Positions 25,308-33,606 of a stretch of 64,000 bases of DNA are shown one piece after another. The stretch spans positions 453,867-517,866 of the forward strand of contig NZ_QKUF01000001.1 of assembly GCF_003253565.1 (NCBI RefSeq), given 5' to 3'. Position 1 is the stretch's first letter, and every line of letters starts with the position of its first letter. The DNA is from Thermosporothrix hazakensis. Its GTDB lineage: Bacteria; Chloroflexota; Ktedonobacteria; Ktedonobacterales; Ktedonobacteraceae. Position numbers and translations under genes: made by a program. The notes beneath the pieces are model-generated. The model did no database searches. It saw only the letters and a list, made by a program, of their open reading frames with translations, and had not been told where the DNA came from.

Positions 25308-27614
25308 TTATGGTAGCTGGGTTGTTTTATATTGTTTCATCTTATTTCTTTCTCTTTCATATTGATGGAGCACTAGCTGATAATAGTAACCTTTCAAGCT
25401 AATTAACTGCTTATGCGTGCCCTGCTCAACAATCGAGCCGTTATCCAGCACCAGAATCAGATCAGCATCCCGAATCGTGCTCAGGCGATGGGCAATAATA
25501 ATCTGTGTACAGGCAAACTGCTGTAAATTCAGCGCAACCCGCTGCTCTGTCACCACATCAAGACTGCTTGTCGCCTCATCAAAGAGCAGAATAGAGGGCT
25601 GATGGGCTATCGCCCGGGCAATTGCCAGCCGTTGCCGTTGACCACCCGAGAGGGCACTTCCCCCCTCCGCAATATAGGTCTCGTAGCCCATTGGCATATT
25701 CATAATGTCATCGTGAATTGCAGCGAGCTGAGCTGCTTTTATCACCTGCTCGTTGTCCATTGAAGGATCATTCAGCGCAATATTCTGTAATACCGTGCCA
25801 CTGAAAACCGAGGCATCCTGCATCACAACTCCGAATTGACGCCGCACTTCCTGATAGTTCAGCTTCCGCAACGGAATATCATCATAGAGAATGTCGCCCT
25901 CTGTCGGCACATAGAGGCCCAGTAACAGCTTGCCAAGCGTGCTCTTCCCCGAACCGGTTCGCCCTACAATCGCCACTTTCTGCCCGGCTTTAATCGACAG
26001 GTTGATATCCTTCAGTACTTTTGGGGAATCGGGCGCGTACTGAAAAGAGACCCCCCTTAGCTCAATATCGCCGCTCAGTTTTGGCGGCAAAGCGACCTCC
26101 TGCTTTTTCTGCTCGACTTCAGCAGTCATAATATCTGCCAGACGCTCAAAATTTGCCTGTACAAGCTGAAACTGTTGTGCATTATTAACCAGCGACGAGA
26201 GCGGCGTGAGAAAGGAGACGGCCAGCGAGTTCAGCGCCAGCATCATGCCAACCGAGAGCGAGCCCTGTAACACCTGAAGCGCTCCGATCCAGAGCAGTGC
26301 CAGCGGTGCAAACGTGCGCAACAGGTTCATCCCGGTGCTGGTCATTGCCGTGAAATAGCTTCGCCGAATCGAGATGTTCAGTTGCTTGAAGAACAGGTTC
26401 GTCCAGCGTTCAAGGGCTCGATCTTCTGCCCCGGCGGCCTTCAGAGTCGCGATTCCAGCCAGTGCCTCCGTAAGGTAGCCCTGTGTCTTTCCCTGTGCGA
26501 CCAGTTCCTGACTGGCAAGATTGGTAATATGTTTGTATGAGCCAATCATCAATAAGACCTGAAAAAAGCCAATCCCGAAAACCAGCAGGCCAAACGGCAC
26601 CGAGAGCCAGAGCAGGATAAAAAAATAGGCTACAACCAGACTACCATCTAAGAGAGTGGATACAAGCTGATTGCTCAATGTATCACGGATTACGCTATTG
26701 CTGCTCAGGCGCGAGAGCAGATCACCAGTCGAACGCTGCTGAAAAAAGCTAAAGGGCAGAGTCAGCAGGTGCTCTAGAATGCCAAGCATCAGATGAATAT
26801 CAACCCGAGTACGCAGATAGACCAGCAGCCATTCTCGAAGCAGCGTCATCACGCCCTGGGAGAGCACCAGCATAAGCATACCCACCCCGAGCAACAGCAT
26901 CACATCGCTTAATCCAAAAGGGAGAATACGATCAACCACAACCTTCGTCAGTAGCGGAGAAATCAGGCCAAAGACCTGTAAAATGCCAGATGCCACAAAG
27001 ATCTGCGCCAGGACGCCGGGCGTTCGCTTTAAACATTGCAACAGATAGGAGGTCAGCGAGAGTTTAGGAGTCGCGTCGGGTCCATTGCTGACAAAGCTGA
27101 CACCCGGCTCCAATGTGATCAGCACGCCGGTAAATCCCGCATCGAACTCCTCTGCCGTCAGGCGGCGCCGCCCACCCGCCGGGTCAACCACATCAACAGT
27201 CTTTTTTGACCAGCGCTCCACAACCAGAAAATGCTTGAATTCCCAGTGTGCAATGGCTGGCAACGTGACGCCTGAGAGATCGGTATGCTGCAACGAAACC
27301 GCCCGCACACGCATCCCAAAATGACGGGCAGCTTTGGCAATCCCTAACGCAGTCAGGCCATCGCGTCCCGCACCATACCGTGAGCGCAGGCTAGCAATCG
27401 ACGTTTTTCGGCCATAGTAGCTCAAGATCATAGCCAGACAGGCAAGGCCGCACTCGGTTTCCGTCATCTGAAGGAGCACCGGCACGCGCCGCTTACGAGA
27501 CAGCTTTGAGGGCTTGAGCCGTCTACCCGGCAACTTTAAGGTTTCCTGTTCTTCAATAGGGATATGCTTCTCATTCGCTCTTTTTCGTCGCTTTTCAGGT
27601 TTTACTTTACTCAT
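25308..27614 (-). CDS. lanT: Peptidase-containing ABC transporter LanT (C39)
   Basis: 768 residues from the ATG at 27614; a GTG two codons earlier is also possible. In order: a very basic N-terminal tail of about 43 residues (unusual), a C39 peptidase domain with the catalytic Cys in QMTETECGLACL, His in HWEFKHFLVV and Asp in VVDPAGGRR, six membrane segments (about 190-480), and an ATPase with VGRTGSGKST, SGGQRQRLAIARA and LLFDEATSSLD. It removes the leader after Gly-Gly while exporting the mature peptide. It follows a short HlyD-like gene by 12 bases and precedes the precursor gene. Confidence 0.96.
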   Translation of the reverse strand: MSKVKPEKRRKRANEKHIPIEEQETLKLPGRRLKPSKLSRKRRVPVLLQMTETECGLACLAMILSYYGRKTSIASLRSRYGAGRDGLTALGIAKAARHFGMRVRAVSLQHTDLSGVTLPAIAHWEFKHFLVVERWSKKTVDVVDPAGGRRRLTAEEFDAGFTGVLITLEPGVSFVSNGPDATPKLSLTSYLLQCLKRTPGVLAQIFVASGILQVFGLISPLLTKVVVDRILPFGLSDVMLLLGVGMLMLVLSQGVMTLLREWLLVYLRTRVDIHLMLGILEHLLTLPFSFFQQRSTGDLLSRLSSNSVIRDTLSNQLVSTLLDGSLVVAYFFILLWLSVPFGLLVFGIGFFQVLLMIGSYKHITNLASQELVAQGKTQGYLTEALAGIATLKAAGAEDRALERWTNLFFKQLNISIRRSYFTAMTSTGMNLLRTFAPLALLWIGALQVLQGSLSVGMMLALNSLAVSFLTPLSSLVNNAQQFQLVQANFERLADIMTAEVEQKKQEVALPPKLSGDIELRGVSFQYAPDSPKVLKDINLSIKAGQKVAIVGRTGSGKSTLGKLLLGLYVPTEGDILYDDIPLRKLNYQEVRRQFGVVMQDASVFSGTVLQNIALNDPSMDNEQVIKAAQLAAIHDDIMNMPMGYETYIAEGGSALSGGQRQRLAIARAIAHQPSILLFDEATSSLDVVTEQRVALNLQQFACTQIIIAHRLSTIRDADLILVLDNGSIVEQGTHKQLISLKGYYYQLVLHQYERERNKMKQYKTTQLP

Positions 27615-27626
27615 TGCCACAACATC

Positions 27627-28190
27627 CTACTTAAACCCACCCAAACCCGGGAAGAGAGAGAGAATAGATCGGGTTCCGACCTGAATATCAGCAGTTAACA
27701 GACTCCCCGCATACTGCCGTGCGGAAAACGTGTTTAAACGCAGCAGCACCGCGACCGATGGCTGCTGGATCAGTGTCGTACACTGCGCGGCCAGCCCATA
27801 GGTACGACAGAGGTGATCAGGGCTCTGTAGCGGCTCCTCAACTTGTTCTATCTGACTTCGTACCGGTTGAGCATTCGCCTGCAATCGCACCAGAACCACC
27901 TGACCGACCCGTAGTTTATCCGCCTGCGAGGCCGGCACAAAAATGGCTGCCAGAGCACCCTGTTCGCCCTTCTGCTGCTCATGGGCAAGCACAATTCCAT
28001 TGCCCACCACATACACCGGAACTTTATAGAACCAGGCCAGGCCAAGTGCCTCCAGTAGCAGTAAAAACAAAATCCACAAAAAGAGGGAGAGCGGCAACGA
28101 GATAAAGCGCGGCAGGGTATCACCTTCCCGGCTCCGCATGTAATGCTCGATGGCGCTCTTACGATAGACAGAACGTTTATGTATTAACAT
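27627..28190 (-). CDS. Short HlyD-like membrane-associated protein of the lanthipeptide exporter
   Basis: 187 residues. A basic N-terminus is followed by one hydrophobic segment (about 33-54) and an extracytoplasmic part with a beta-barrel-like stretch (VYVVGNGIVLAHEQ, FVPASQADKLRVGQVVLVRL), as in HlyD-type membrane fusion proteins. It lacks the long coiled-coil and lipoyl hairpin and is about half the usual length. It is the first gene of the operon and lies 12 bases before lanT, so it probably supports the exporter. No ribosome site is clear at the ATG. The family call rests on the barrel motif and context. Confidence 0.7.
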   Translation of the reverse strand: MLIHKRSVYRKSAIEHYMRSREGDTLPRFISLPLSLFLWILFLLLLEALGLAWFYKVPVYVVGNGIVLAHEQQKGEQGALAAIFVPASQADKLRVGQVVLVRLQANAQPVRSQIEQVEEPLQSPDHLCRTYGLAAQCTTLIQQPSVAVLLRLNTFSARQYAGSLLTADIQVGTRSILSLFPGLGGFK

Positions 28191-28582
28191 GTATCAAACA
28201 CAAACTGTAACTGAAACCTCGCCACACTTCTACACATTTTCAAAAGAGAGATTTTCCACTTCTACTTGTATTATATGAAAAGGTCCAAACAGGCACACAT
28301 TTCCACATTTCTACATGCTTTCTTGCTTTCTCAGCACCACTGAAGCGTACGGAAGCACTTTCCCAGTTTCATAAGCTCCAAAAATCAATAGCCCGATTGT
28401 CCTCCTCCTCTTCATGCAACGGCCTTTTCCTGAAGATTTTCCTTTTCCACTTGACCTTTTCAGAAATATCCTTTATGCTACTGCTATAGTTTTCTTTTCA
28501 CCTATATCTACAGGCCCATCACGCGCATTGTTTCCCCTTTTCCCCTTCTCTTGCTTCTATGAGAAAGAAAGGATAGCGCACA
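28191..28582. other. Divergent promoter region between the lanthipeptide operon and the acyl-CoA ligase
   Basis: Minus strand: a TATAAT (28275-28270) facing the lanthipeptide operon, without a good -35. Plus strand: TTGACC (28451-28456), 17 bases, TATGCT (28474-28479), and an extended -10 TGCTATAGT (28482-28490), both facing the acyl-CoA ligase. No gene. Confidence 0.5.
28451..28490 (+). promoter_or_regulatory. Promoter(s) of the acyl-CoA ligase gene
   Basis: TTGACC-N17-TATGCT (28451-28479) overlaps an extended -10 TGCTATAGT (28482-28490). Either could give a leader of roughly 85-100 bases. Confidence 0.5.
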
Positions 28583-30181
28583 ATGGATGTACAAAAAATG
28601 AGAGCGCCGGAGCTCTTTCGGCCACCCATCGACATTCCTGAGGTATCATACGACCAGCTCGTACGAACAGCCGCTCAGAGACACCCTGAAAAAGCCGCGA
28701 TCAAGTACTATGACCTTGTCCTGACCTATCGCGAAGCCATCTCAATGATCAACAGTATCGCCAACGGCCTGCATGATATAGGATTGCGTAAAGGAGATCG
28801 TCTTTGCATCTACACCGCCAACCGCCCGGAATTCATCCTGACCTTTATTGCTGCCGCCTCACTGGGAGTGGTGGTCAGTCCCGTCAATCCCTCTTACAAA
28901 GAGCGCGAGCTTGCCCATCAGCTTGAAGACTCCGAAGCGGTTGCCATCCTGATACAGCGCGAACTCGTCCCCATCTTTCAGCTTGTTCGGAGTCAGCATG
29001 AGCTCCCCCACCTCAAGCATATTCTGGTGACAGGGATCGATATTCCAGAACACCTTGAGGGCGCGGAGACCTTCGCCGCCCTTCTTCGCCGCTCCTCGCC
29101 TCGCTATCAGCAATATGATCCCGTGACCCCTGATGACCTGCTTGCCCTGCCCTACTCATCCGGCACAACAGGCCTCCCGAAAGGCACCATGCTGACACAC
29201 CGCAACCTTGTCAGCAACAATATTCAATTTCTGACCGCATTACAGCCCACCGATGCCGACACAGCACTGCTCTTTCTACCGTTCTATCATATCTATGGCA
29301 TTATGTTGACTGGTAGCTTCCTCGCCTGTGGTGGCACGCAGGTTATTATGGAGCGCTTCGACCTGCTGCAAGCGCTAGAACTGTGCGAAAAGCACGCCGT
29401 CACCTATGTATTTGTCGTTCCCCCGATTGTGCTGGCCCTCGCCCATGCCCCCATAGACCTCAGCAAGCTGAAAACGGTCCGCTATATTCTCTCTGGCGCA
29501 GCCCCCATGCCACCAGAACCGGCCCGCCAGCTTCAGGAGAAAACCGGCATCATCACCTTACAGGGATACGGATTAACTGAAGCATCTCCCCTGACTCATG
29601 CTCAGCCGAAAGATCCCGCGCTGATCCGCCTGGAAAGCATCGGCTTGCTGACGCATAACACCGAACAAAAAATCGTGGATCTTGAGACCGGTGAGCGTGA
29701 GCTTCCACCGGGAGAAGATGGCGAACTGATCATTCGCGGACCACAGGTCATGCAGGGCTACTGGAAAGCACCAGAAGAAACCGCGAAAGTGCTCCGTAAC
29801 GGCTGGCTCTATACGGGCGACATCGGCCATGTCGACGAAGATGGATACACATATATTGTGGATCGCAAGAAAGAGATGATCAAATATAAAGGGTTCAGTA
29901 TCGCGCCTGCCGAGGTAGAGGCCCTGCTGCTGGAACATCCAGCGGTCGGCGATGCCGCGGTGATCGGCATTCCCGACAAGGAAGCGGGTGAGCTGGTGAA
30001 AGGCTTCATTGTGCCGAGGCGCGGGCAGCAAGCAAACCCTGAAGCGATCATGGCATTCGTGAACAGCAGACTTGCGGGCTACAAAAAGATCCACCACCTT
30101 GAAATTATCGATGCAATTCCCAAAAATGCATCAGGCAAGATCCTGCGCCGTGTCTTGAAGGAGAGAGCTCAGAACGCATAA
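28583..30181 (+). CDS. AMP-forming acyl-CoA ligase, 4-coumarate-CoA-ligase type
   Basis: 532 residues, a normal length for ANL-superfamily ligases. It activates a carboxylic acid with ATP to the acyl-AMP and then forms the CoA thioester. Motifs: YSSGTTGLPKGTMLTH (P-loop), YGLTEASP, WLYTGDIG, the hinge and A8 region DRKKEMIKYKGFSI, and the C-terminal catalytic lysine in PKNASGKILRR. The sequence family is that of 4-coumarate-CoA ligase and medium-chain acyl-CoA synthetases; the true substrate is not predictable from what can be seen. ATG at 28583 with AAAGGATAG upstream. Single gene, convergent with the next. Confidence 0.9.
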   Translation: MDVQKMRAPELFRPPIDIPEVSYDQLVRTAAQRHPEKAAIKYYDLVLTYREAISMINSIANGLHDIGLRKGDRLCIYTANRPEFILTFIAAASLGVVVSPVNPSYKERELAHQLEDSEAVAILIQRELVPIFQLVRSQHELPHLKHILVTGIDIPEHLEGAETFAALLRRSSPRYQQYDPVTPDDLLALPYSSGTTGLPKGTMLTHRNLVSNNIQFLTALQPTDADTALLFLPFYHIYGIMLTGSFLACGGTQVIMERFDLLQALELCEKHAVTYVFVVPPIVLALAHAPIDLSKLKTVRYILSGAAPMPPEPARQLQEKTGIITLQGYGLTEASPLTHAQPKDPALIRLESIGLLTHNTEQKIVDLETGERELPPGEDGELIIRGPQVMQGYWKAPEETAKVLRNGWLYTGDIGHVDEDGYTYIVDRKKEMIKYKGFSIAPAEVEALLLEHPAVGDAAVIGIPDKEAGELVKGFIVPRRGQQANPEAIMAFVNSRLAGYKKIHHLEIIDAIPKNASGKILRRVLKERAQNA

Positions 30182-30210
30182 AAAAAGAGCGCCGGGAAGC
30201 TTTCCCGGCG
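30181..30210 (-). terminator. Terminator of the 30240-31244 gene (possibly bidirectional)
   Basis: Stem CGCCGGGAA (30190-30198) / TTCCCGGCG (30202-30210), three-base loop. On the minus strand it is followed by CTCTTTTTT (30189-30181), giving an ideal terminator for the membrane protein gene; on the plus strand it may also stop the ligase transcript. Confidence 0.85.
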
Positions 30211-30239
30211 TTCCTCACCAATAGAGACGCATGCTCAGT

Positions 30240-31244
30240 CTACAGACCACCCAGGAAGAGGCCGCGCGCCATAATCTCCCCGGCCAAAGTAAGCGTCACA
30301 ACAAGATAGAGCATGCCGGTTGCCGACTGGAACGAGCGATCACGTACCAGCTTCCAGGTGAGCCCACCCAGAATCAGCGGGAAGACAAAACCAACCGCGA
30401 TCTGTAGCCAGTGCATTCCATCTACGCTGATCGGCGCCACGGTCGGCTGATTGGCAGGTTTCACAATCTTGTTCGGGTCCTTCTCGCCTGGCGCTGGTGT
30501 CGATGCCGTCACAGTTGGTTGGTTATTCGTTTGCGGCTGCTTCTGTGCACTGGCAATCACCGGACCGGTAAAGAAGGAAAGAACAAGCTGAAGCAGCAGA
30601 GAGATCAGCACAATATTTGTGGCAAAGAGCAGCGGCTTCTCAGTCAGAGCAGGCGTATTCAAATACCAGTGACCAAGCCACATCGCCGTCATTACGCCAC
30701 CAAGCGCAAACGTCGCCACGAAGAAGACAGCAACAGTCACCCCTCCTGAGAGGACCGAGGCGGCCAGTGGACGAAAGACCATCGCCATCACCAGAATCGC
30801 GATCAGGCCAACAACAATCGTAGCAGCCCCGGAGACATAACGCAGAAGACGCGCCACCGAGAACTTCGCCGGAGCAGTCTTCCCCTCCGCAATGGCTTCT
30901 TCTGCCGCCTTCTCCATTTTCTCTTTTCCATCTCCGCCCGCACTTTTATCGGCAATCAGGAAAATCGCATAAAACAAGAGCAGAATAGCAAAGACCAGTA
31001 ACGGCAGAGATAAATACCCGGTCCATGCATGATCGAGATGTGCAAACGAGTTCAGCAGTTCCGCAGAAGCAAAGTTCTGCTGTGCCAGATAAGTGAGAAC
31101 TGCCAGGAAGAGATAAATAAACGCATACGTAATCAGGAAGCTGCGGCGTACCTCATTGCGCCAGTCCAGAAAGACCATAACACAGACAGAGCCGACCGTC
31201 ACTTCCGCCATCACGATAAAAAGCACCAACGGTAACTGTAGCAT
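30240..31244 (-). CDS. Multi-pass membrane protein of unknown function
   Basis: 334 residues with about eight hydrophobic segments (about 5-25, 37-55, 76-97, 138-160, 168-192, 205-222, 279-300 and 311-330). A charged cytoplasmic-looking loop (about 99-128) and a long polar Pro/Thr/Gln-rich loop (about 232-272) interrupt them. The stretch AMWLGHWYLNTPALTEKPL is distinctive. I do not recognise a named family; a redox or quinone-related membrane protein is possible but unsupported. ATG has AGGA 6 bases upstream. It has its own terminator. Confidence 0.75.
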   Translation of the reverse strand: MLQLPLVLFIVMAEVTVGSVCVMVFLDWRNEVRRSFLITYAFIYLFLAVLTYLAQQNFASAELLNSFAHLDHAWTGYLSLPLLVFAILLLFYAIFLIADKSAGGDGKEKMEKAAEEAIAEGKTAPAKFSVARLLRYVSGAATIVVGLIAILVMAMVFRPLAASVLSGGVTVAVFFVATFALGGVMTAMWLGHWYLNTPALTEKPLLFATNIVLISLLLQLVLSFFTGPVIASAQKQPQTNNQPTVTASTPAPGEKDPNKIVKPANQPTVAPISVDGMHWLQIAVGFVFPLILGGLTWKLVRDRSFQSATGMLYLVVTLTLAGEIMARGLFLGGL

Positions 31245-31653
31245 GATATCCTGTTATCCTTTAAAGCATCTGTTATCAGACCAGGGCTGTGGAAATAAGA
31301 CCCCTTTCCAAGCTAAACTGATTATAGCGTGCTTAACACTTTGAAGCAAACTGTCCGATAGGGGAAGCTAGAAACATGAGAAACATTGAATCAGCTTGTA
31401 TCTGTTCATACCGCGAGCGCCCATGCAACCCGGATCTCCTTCAGCCGTATAAATGGCAAGAGAGCCCGTTCAGGTTCGCTCCTTCTGAGGCATCCTCGCA
31501 AACTGGGAGGGAAATACAGACAAAATTATCATTCATATTGACAGCATTCTAAGCATTACCATACACTAGTCAAGTGGTTCCCAGGTACACTTTCTGGTAT
31601 TTCCAATTACAGGGAGACCCCTGTCAGAAAAAAGAGATGGTAGAGAAGTCGTT
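31245..31653. other. Intergenic region upstream of the kinase-phosphatase gene
   Basis: 409 bases with the promoter at 31538-31567. A 58-codon plus-strand frame (31376-31552) exists but its stop lies inside the promoter spacer, so it is not called as a gene. Confidence 0.5.
31538..31567 (+). promoter_or_regulatory. Promoter of the kinase-phosphatase gene
   Basis: -35 TTGACA (31538-31543), 18-base spacer, -10 TACACT (31562-31567). The leader would be about 80 bases. Confidence 0.7.
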
Positions 31654-33606
31654 ATGCCACATTGCCCGAATCCGCGCTGCCAAGCAGAATATCCACCCGG
31701 AACAAAAATATGCGCGAATCCATACTGCCGCTGCCTGCTGCCCGAAGCTGTGGTAGCCGGGCGCTACCGTATTGAAACGCTCATTGGCATGGGCGGTATG
31801 GGTGCAGTCTATCGTGCCAGTGATACCTTTGAAATGAAGCAGGTCGCCCTGAAAGTACTCTCTATATCCTATCAAAATATGGATCCACAAACGGCTATAG
31901 AGCGCTTCCGGCGCGAGGCTCGCTATGCACATCAGCTCCGTCACCGGAATATTGTGCCCGTGGTCAATTTCGGTCAGGATGGGGAACTTCTCTATCTGGA
32001 AATGCCGTTAATCACTGGAGGAACCCTGAAAGCGCTGCTCAAACCTGAGAAGCCACTACCAACGCAACAGGCTTTAACCTATCTGAAAGATATGGCCGCG
32101 GCTATCGATGCAGTCCATCAGCATCCACAGCAGATCGTGCACAGGGATATCAAGCCATCCAACCTGCTCATTCATCAGGATGATGGACGCCTGATCCTGG
32201 CTGACTTTGGTATTGCCCGGGCAATGCAGCAGGAAAAGTCCCTGACGCAGCGTGGCCTCTCCATCGGCACCGAACACTATATCGCGCCAGAACAGGAACA
32301 GGGGAAGCCCGAGCCCGCCAGTGACATCTATGCAATGGGTGTCGTGACCTATCAGATGTTCACCGGCTTACTACCAATGCAGGCTGTGATCAAAACGCTG
32401 GCCGCAGAGATCCCGCCACCAAGCGCGTTGAATCATGCATTACCGCCGAACGTTGACCCTGTGATTATGCGGGCAATGGACATCGATCCGAAGAAACGCT
32501 TCACCTCGGCAGGCGAGTTCGCGCAGGCGGTTGAGGATGCCCTGCATTCCGATCCCATTCACTCGGCTCCTACCATTGTAGCCCCCACCATTATGGCTAC
32601 CAGTAACGCTAACGTGATTGTGCGTACCGTGATGCCCGAGAATCCCTGCCCACACTGTGGACGCGAGAACCGCAGTTCCTCTCGCTTCTGCCGTCACTGT
32701 GGGCGCAATCTGGATGTCACGGCTCCGGCGGTGGCCGATCATTGCCAGCTCGGCTATATCAGCGAGTTGGGACGCAAGGCACAGGAAAATGAAGATATGC
32801 TGCTGGTCATTCAAGGACTCTGCACCAATCTGGAGCCCCCGCCCAGTCCCTTCAGCCTGCTTGCTATCTCAGATGGTCTGCTCGGGACACAAGGGCAGCC
32901 ACTCGGTGGTCATGAAGCCAGCCGGCTCGCGATCGAGAGCGTCGCAGATATTATGGTTCCGCGCCTGACCGAGCCTCCACGCTCGCTGACGCACTACACG
33001 CCGCCAATGGGCAGTAACAGTTCAACAGGCCCCAGAGGACCCATTCCCGGCAGTAATCCCGGCGTTCGACCGTCTGAGACTGTGTTACAACAATGGATCA
33101 GCGACGCGGCCCGTCAGGCCAATCAGGTCGTCTACCACTGTAATGCTGACTATGATAGCAACATGGCCTGTACGCTGACAGTGGCCCTGCTATACCATTA
33201 TCAGCTTCATGTCGCCAGCATTGGAGATAGCCGGGCCTACGTCTACAACGCCGACGCAGACAGTCTCTACTGCATTACACGCGATCATACTATTGCCGCA
33301 ACACTGGTTGCGTCCAAGTTGCTTGAACCGGATGACGTGTATAAAAGCGCCAAGCGGAACCACCATTACCGCACGCTTGGGCAGAATTACTATGTTCCGA
33401 TTGACTATTTTCAGCAGTCCGTCGCGCCAAACGATATTATCTTGCTCTGTACAGATGGCCTCTGGCATATGCTCCGTGACTCGGAGATCCAGCGCTTGCT
33501 GGCCCAGGGAGGCACACCGGAGGAAATGGCACGCCGCCTGACCGATGCAGCCAATGACGCCGGAGGAGAGGGCAATATCAGCGCTATCGTGGCGATCGTT
33601 TCCTAG
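31654..33606 (+). CDS. Ser/Thr protein kinase fused to a PP2C-like phosphatase, with two zinc ribbons
   Basis: 650 residues, no membrane segment. In order: a short zinc finger (four Cys in CPNPRCQ...CANPYC, residues 4-25), a Hanks-type kinase (about 36-300; IGMGGMGAVY, VALKVL, HRDIKPSNLL, ADFGIAR), a second zinc ribbon (CPHC at 332-335 and CRHC), and a PP2C-like domain (about 365-650; ENEDMLL, ISDGLLG, IGDSRAYVY, LCTDGLWHM). The last PP2C Asp-Asn motif reads EGNIS, so one metal-binding Asp is replaced. The same chain can therefore add and possibly remove phosphate on Ser/Thr. Its stop overlaps that of the convergent histidine kinase by 4 bases. Confidence 0.93.
   Translation: MPHCPNPRCQAEYPPGTKICANPYCRCLLPEAVVAGRYRIETLIGMGGMGAVYRASDTFEMKQVALKVLSISYQNMDPQTAIERFRREARYAHQLRHRNIVPVVNFGQDGELLYLEMPLITGGTLKALLKPEKPLPTQQALTYLKDMAAAIDAVHQHPQQIVHRDIKPSNLLIHQDDGRLILADFGIARAMQQEKSLTQRGLSIGTEHYIAPEQEQGKPEPASDIYAMGVVTYQMFTGLLPMQAVIKTLAAEIPPPSALNHALPPNVDPVIMRAMDIDPKKRFTSAGEFAQAVEDALHSDPIHSAPTIVAPTIMATSNANVIVRTVMPENPCPHCGRENRSSSRFCRHCGRNLDVTAPAVADHCQLGYISELGRKAQENEDMLLVIQGLCTNLEPPPSPFSLLAISDGLLGTQGQPLGGHEASRLAIESVADIMVPRLTEPPRSLTHYTPPMGSNSSTGPRGPIPGSNPGVRPSETVLQQWISDAARQANQVVYHCNADYDSNMACTLTVALLYHYQLHVASIGDSRAYVYNADADSLYCITRDHTIAATLVASKLLEPDDVYKSAKRNHHYRTLGQNYYVPIDYFQQSVAPNDIILLCTDGLWHMLRDSEIQRLLAQGGTPEEMARRLTDAANDAGGEGNISAIVAIVS

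Noticed and set aside
31376..31552. 58-codon plus-strand frame before the kinase-phosphatase gene
   Set aside because: Its stop codon lies inside the spacer of a better-supported promoter, and the protein is not recognisable.
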